This document shows, piece after piece, positions 62,723 through 64,000 of a stretch of DNA of 64,000 nucleotides. The position numbers were made by a program, and so were the translations under genes. The stretch covers positions 1 to 64,000 of the forward strand of contig CAWBOT010000003.1 of the NCBI GenBank assembly GCA_963790505.1, in the 5' to 3' direction. The DNA is from Acidisarcina sp963790505 (lineage in GTDB: Bacteria; Acidobacteriota; Terriglobia; Terriglobales; Acidobacteriaceae). The first letter of the stretch is position 1. Each line of letters begins with the position of its first letter. The notes beneath the pieces are model-generated. The model was not told the DNA's origin. It saw only the letters and a list, made by a program, of their open reading frames with translations, and did not search any database.

Positions 62723-62985
62723 GCAAATCTCGGCAACTCCGGGAAGCTAACTGACGACCAACGCAAGGAAAGCCCAGCTTGTCGTCTGGCTCGGGTGTGT
62801 TTCTGATAGATTGCGGGGGGGAAATCAGAGACTAGGAAGGACACCCGTCGAAGATGTTCGACAGGCAACAACAGAAACCGCTTTGGCAAGCGCGAAACAT
62901 TGACTTGATGCTAGCAGACGACCGCGGCACGTACAAGCTTCTACGCGGCTCTGAATCTCGACGAATTCTCATTGCTCTTCCTCCA

Positions 62986-64000
62986 CTAGAAGAGAAGTTT
63001 CAAGCCAAATTGAATCTGCCGCGAGGTCGTAGCCGTGGCGCTCACCACTCCGGCCGTGGGGGACAGCGCTGCCGCGACAGTGGGTGTTTTCGGAGTTGGC
63101 CCGGCACTATAGACCACGGCGTTCGGAGTGGTGAAGTTTGAATGGTTGAGGACGTTGAAGAACTCCGCACGGAATTGAGCGTGCAGTCCTTCGCGAATGG
63201 TCGTGGTCTTCGCCAGCGACACGTCGAGGTCCGCCAGGCCCGGCCCGAAGAGCGTGTCCCTGCCGGCGTCTCCAAAAGTGCCCGGATAGGGCGCGGTAAA
63301 GGCTGCAGGATTAAACCATTGCTTCGGGTTCTTTGAATAAAGACTTCCATGAAAGTCGGGATTCACCGTCGGCCTAGCCGGGTTGCGGGTGTCGCCGTTG
63401 CCCGTGGGGTTATAGCCAAGCTGCGGTGAGAATGGGAAGCCGCTCTGCAAGGTCGCAATGCCGCTGATCGACCATCCGCCGATTATCTGGCGCGATACGG
63501 AGTTGGCATTCGCGAGAAGATCGTGCCCGAAGGGCAGATCCCACGTGCCATTGATGGCAGCTGCATTGCGAATGTTTGTCGCCGCGAGCCCATAGTCCAG
63601 CTTCGGATTTCCCGGGTACATGACAAAGGCCGGGGTGTTCGCTGAGACGCTGGTATTCCATGCCGAGCCATCGTCAAGGTTGCTCGCCCATGTATAAACG
63701 CCGCGCAGCTGCAGGCCATGCGAGAGCTGCTTGCGCACGTCAACCTCAAGCGCGTTGTAATTGCTGATGCCCTGCGAAACCCACGATGTCGTGTTCGCTA
63801 CATTTGGGTTTGCCTTGACGGTGGTCGGGTAGTAGATGGTTCCTGCAGGCAGCGCGGCAGGGCACGAGGCTGCCGGGCAGACGACGGTCGCCGGTGTGTT
63901 CTGGTCTTCGGAAAGAATCTGATGGTAGCCGTGCGATCCCACATAGCCAATGGTGAGCGAAGTCGCCGGAGCGATCTGCCGCTCCAGCTTCACCGTCCAG
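62986..64000 (-). CDS. Oar-like TonB-dependent receptor, C-terminal part
   Basis: The frame runs off the right edge, so only the last 338 residues are seen. They form the outer strands of a large beta-barrel: SLTIGYVGSHGYHQILSEDQ, LEVDVRKQLSHGLQLRGVYT, GWSISGIATLQSGFPFSPQL, FRAEFFNVLNHSNFTTPNAV, ending SRQIQFGLKLLF with the terminal Phe needed for BAM insertion. These motifs are those of the very large (about 1,100-residue) carboxypeptidase-regulatory-domain receptors expanded in Acidobacteriota. The ligand is unknown; many are linked to polysaccharide use. It is not part of the sulfate operon. Confidence 0.88.
   Translation of the reverse strand, partial: WTVKLERQIAPATSLTIGYVGSHGYHQILSEDQNTPATVVCPAASCPAALPAGTIYYPTTVKANPNVANTTSWVSQGISNYNALEVDVRKQLSHGLQLRGVYTWASNLDDGSAWNTSVSANTPAFVMYPGNPKLDYGLAATNIRNAAAINGTWDLPFGHDLLANANSVSRQIIGGWSISGIATLQSGFPFSPQLGYNPTGNGDTRNPARPTVNPDFHGSLYSKNPKQWFNPAAFTAPYPGTFGDAGRDTLFGPGLADLDVSLAKTTTIREGLHAQFRAEFFNVLNHSNFTTPNAVVYSAGPTPKTPTVAAALSPTAGVVSATATTSRQIQFGLKLLF

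Noticed and set aside
1..64000. CRISPR arrays, rRNA genes or phage structural genes
   Set aside because: No regularly spaced repeats, rRNA segments, or capsid/tail/terminase motifs were seen on either strand.

Overview
The window looks like chromosomal DNA of a soil Acidobacteriota (class Terriglobia, Granulicella/Edaphobacter-like). This is inferred from moderately high GC, many eukaryote-type signalling proteins (a kinase-FGE-hydrolase fusion, PP2C, Clp_N-GAF-cyclase), an Oar-type TonB-dependent receptor at the right edge, and a dense molybdoenzyme and glycoside hydrolase content. No rRNA or plasmid/phage structural gene was seen, so the genus is a guess.

Layout. 1-8.4 kb: signalling block (frameshifted ABC ATPase-permease, PP2C phosphatase, adenylate cyclase, tRNA-Ser, large Ser/Thr kinase). 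8.4-12.1 kb: decayed mobile segment with a frameshifted large serine recombinase, its DUF2924 partner and an ISNCY-type transposase remnant that lacks an intact ORF. 12.1-21 kb: carbohydrate module with an AraC regulator, aldose epimerase, a MocD/MocE/MocF-like desaturase-Rieske-reductase set, a TIM-barrel isomerase, a Tat-exported GH36 alpha-galactosidase and a sugar MFS transporter. 21.5-27.4 kb: CPBP protease and a tightly coupled minus-strand operon (methyltransferase, TIGR04282 transferase, GT-C membrane glycosyltransferase, radical SAM enzyme, GT2). 27.5-50.6 kb: a molybdenum island with cytochrome b plus MsrP-like reductase, FdhF-type formate dehydrogenase with DUF1641 and a small partner, fdhD, mobA, moaB/mog, moaC, a moaD-moaE fusion, an HTH-TOBE molybdate sensor, a molybdate/tungstate ABC transporter, moaA, mocA, xdhC and a three-subunit PaoABC-like aldehyde oxidase. 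50.7-55.1 kb: chitin/chitosan module (NagX-like membrane protein, GH18, GH9). 55.2-58.4 kb: divergent oxyR-katG with a readable OxyR operator. 58.6-62.7 kb: sulfate assimilation operon cysD-cysN-cysH-tauE. The right edge holds the C-terminus of a TonB-dependent receptor.

The genes fit together well in the molybdenum island: uptake, cofactor synthesis, nucleotide addition (both MobA for MGD and MocA for MCD), sulfuration/insertion (FdhD, XdhC) and three client enzymes lie within 23 kb. moeA and a classical modE are absent from the window.

A striking property is patchy single-base frameshifting. Segments near 280-420, 8.98-10.0 kb, 13.2-16.9 kb and 30.0-33.8 kb carry many +1/-1 shifts while keeping full-length homology across frames, whereas the intervening genes are intact. 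This could be regional sequencing error or real decay; I flag affected genes as pseudogene/frameshifted and treat their functions as those of the reconstructed protein.
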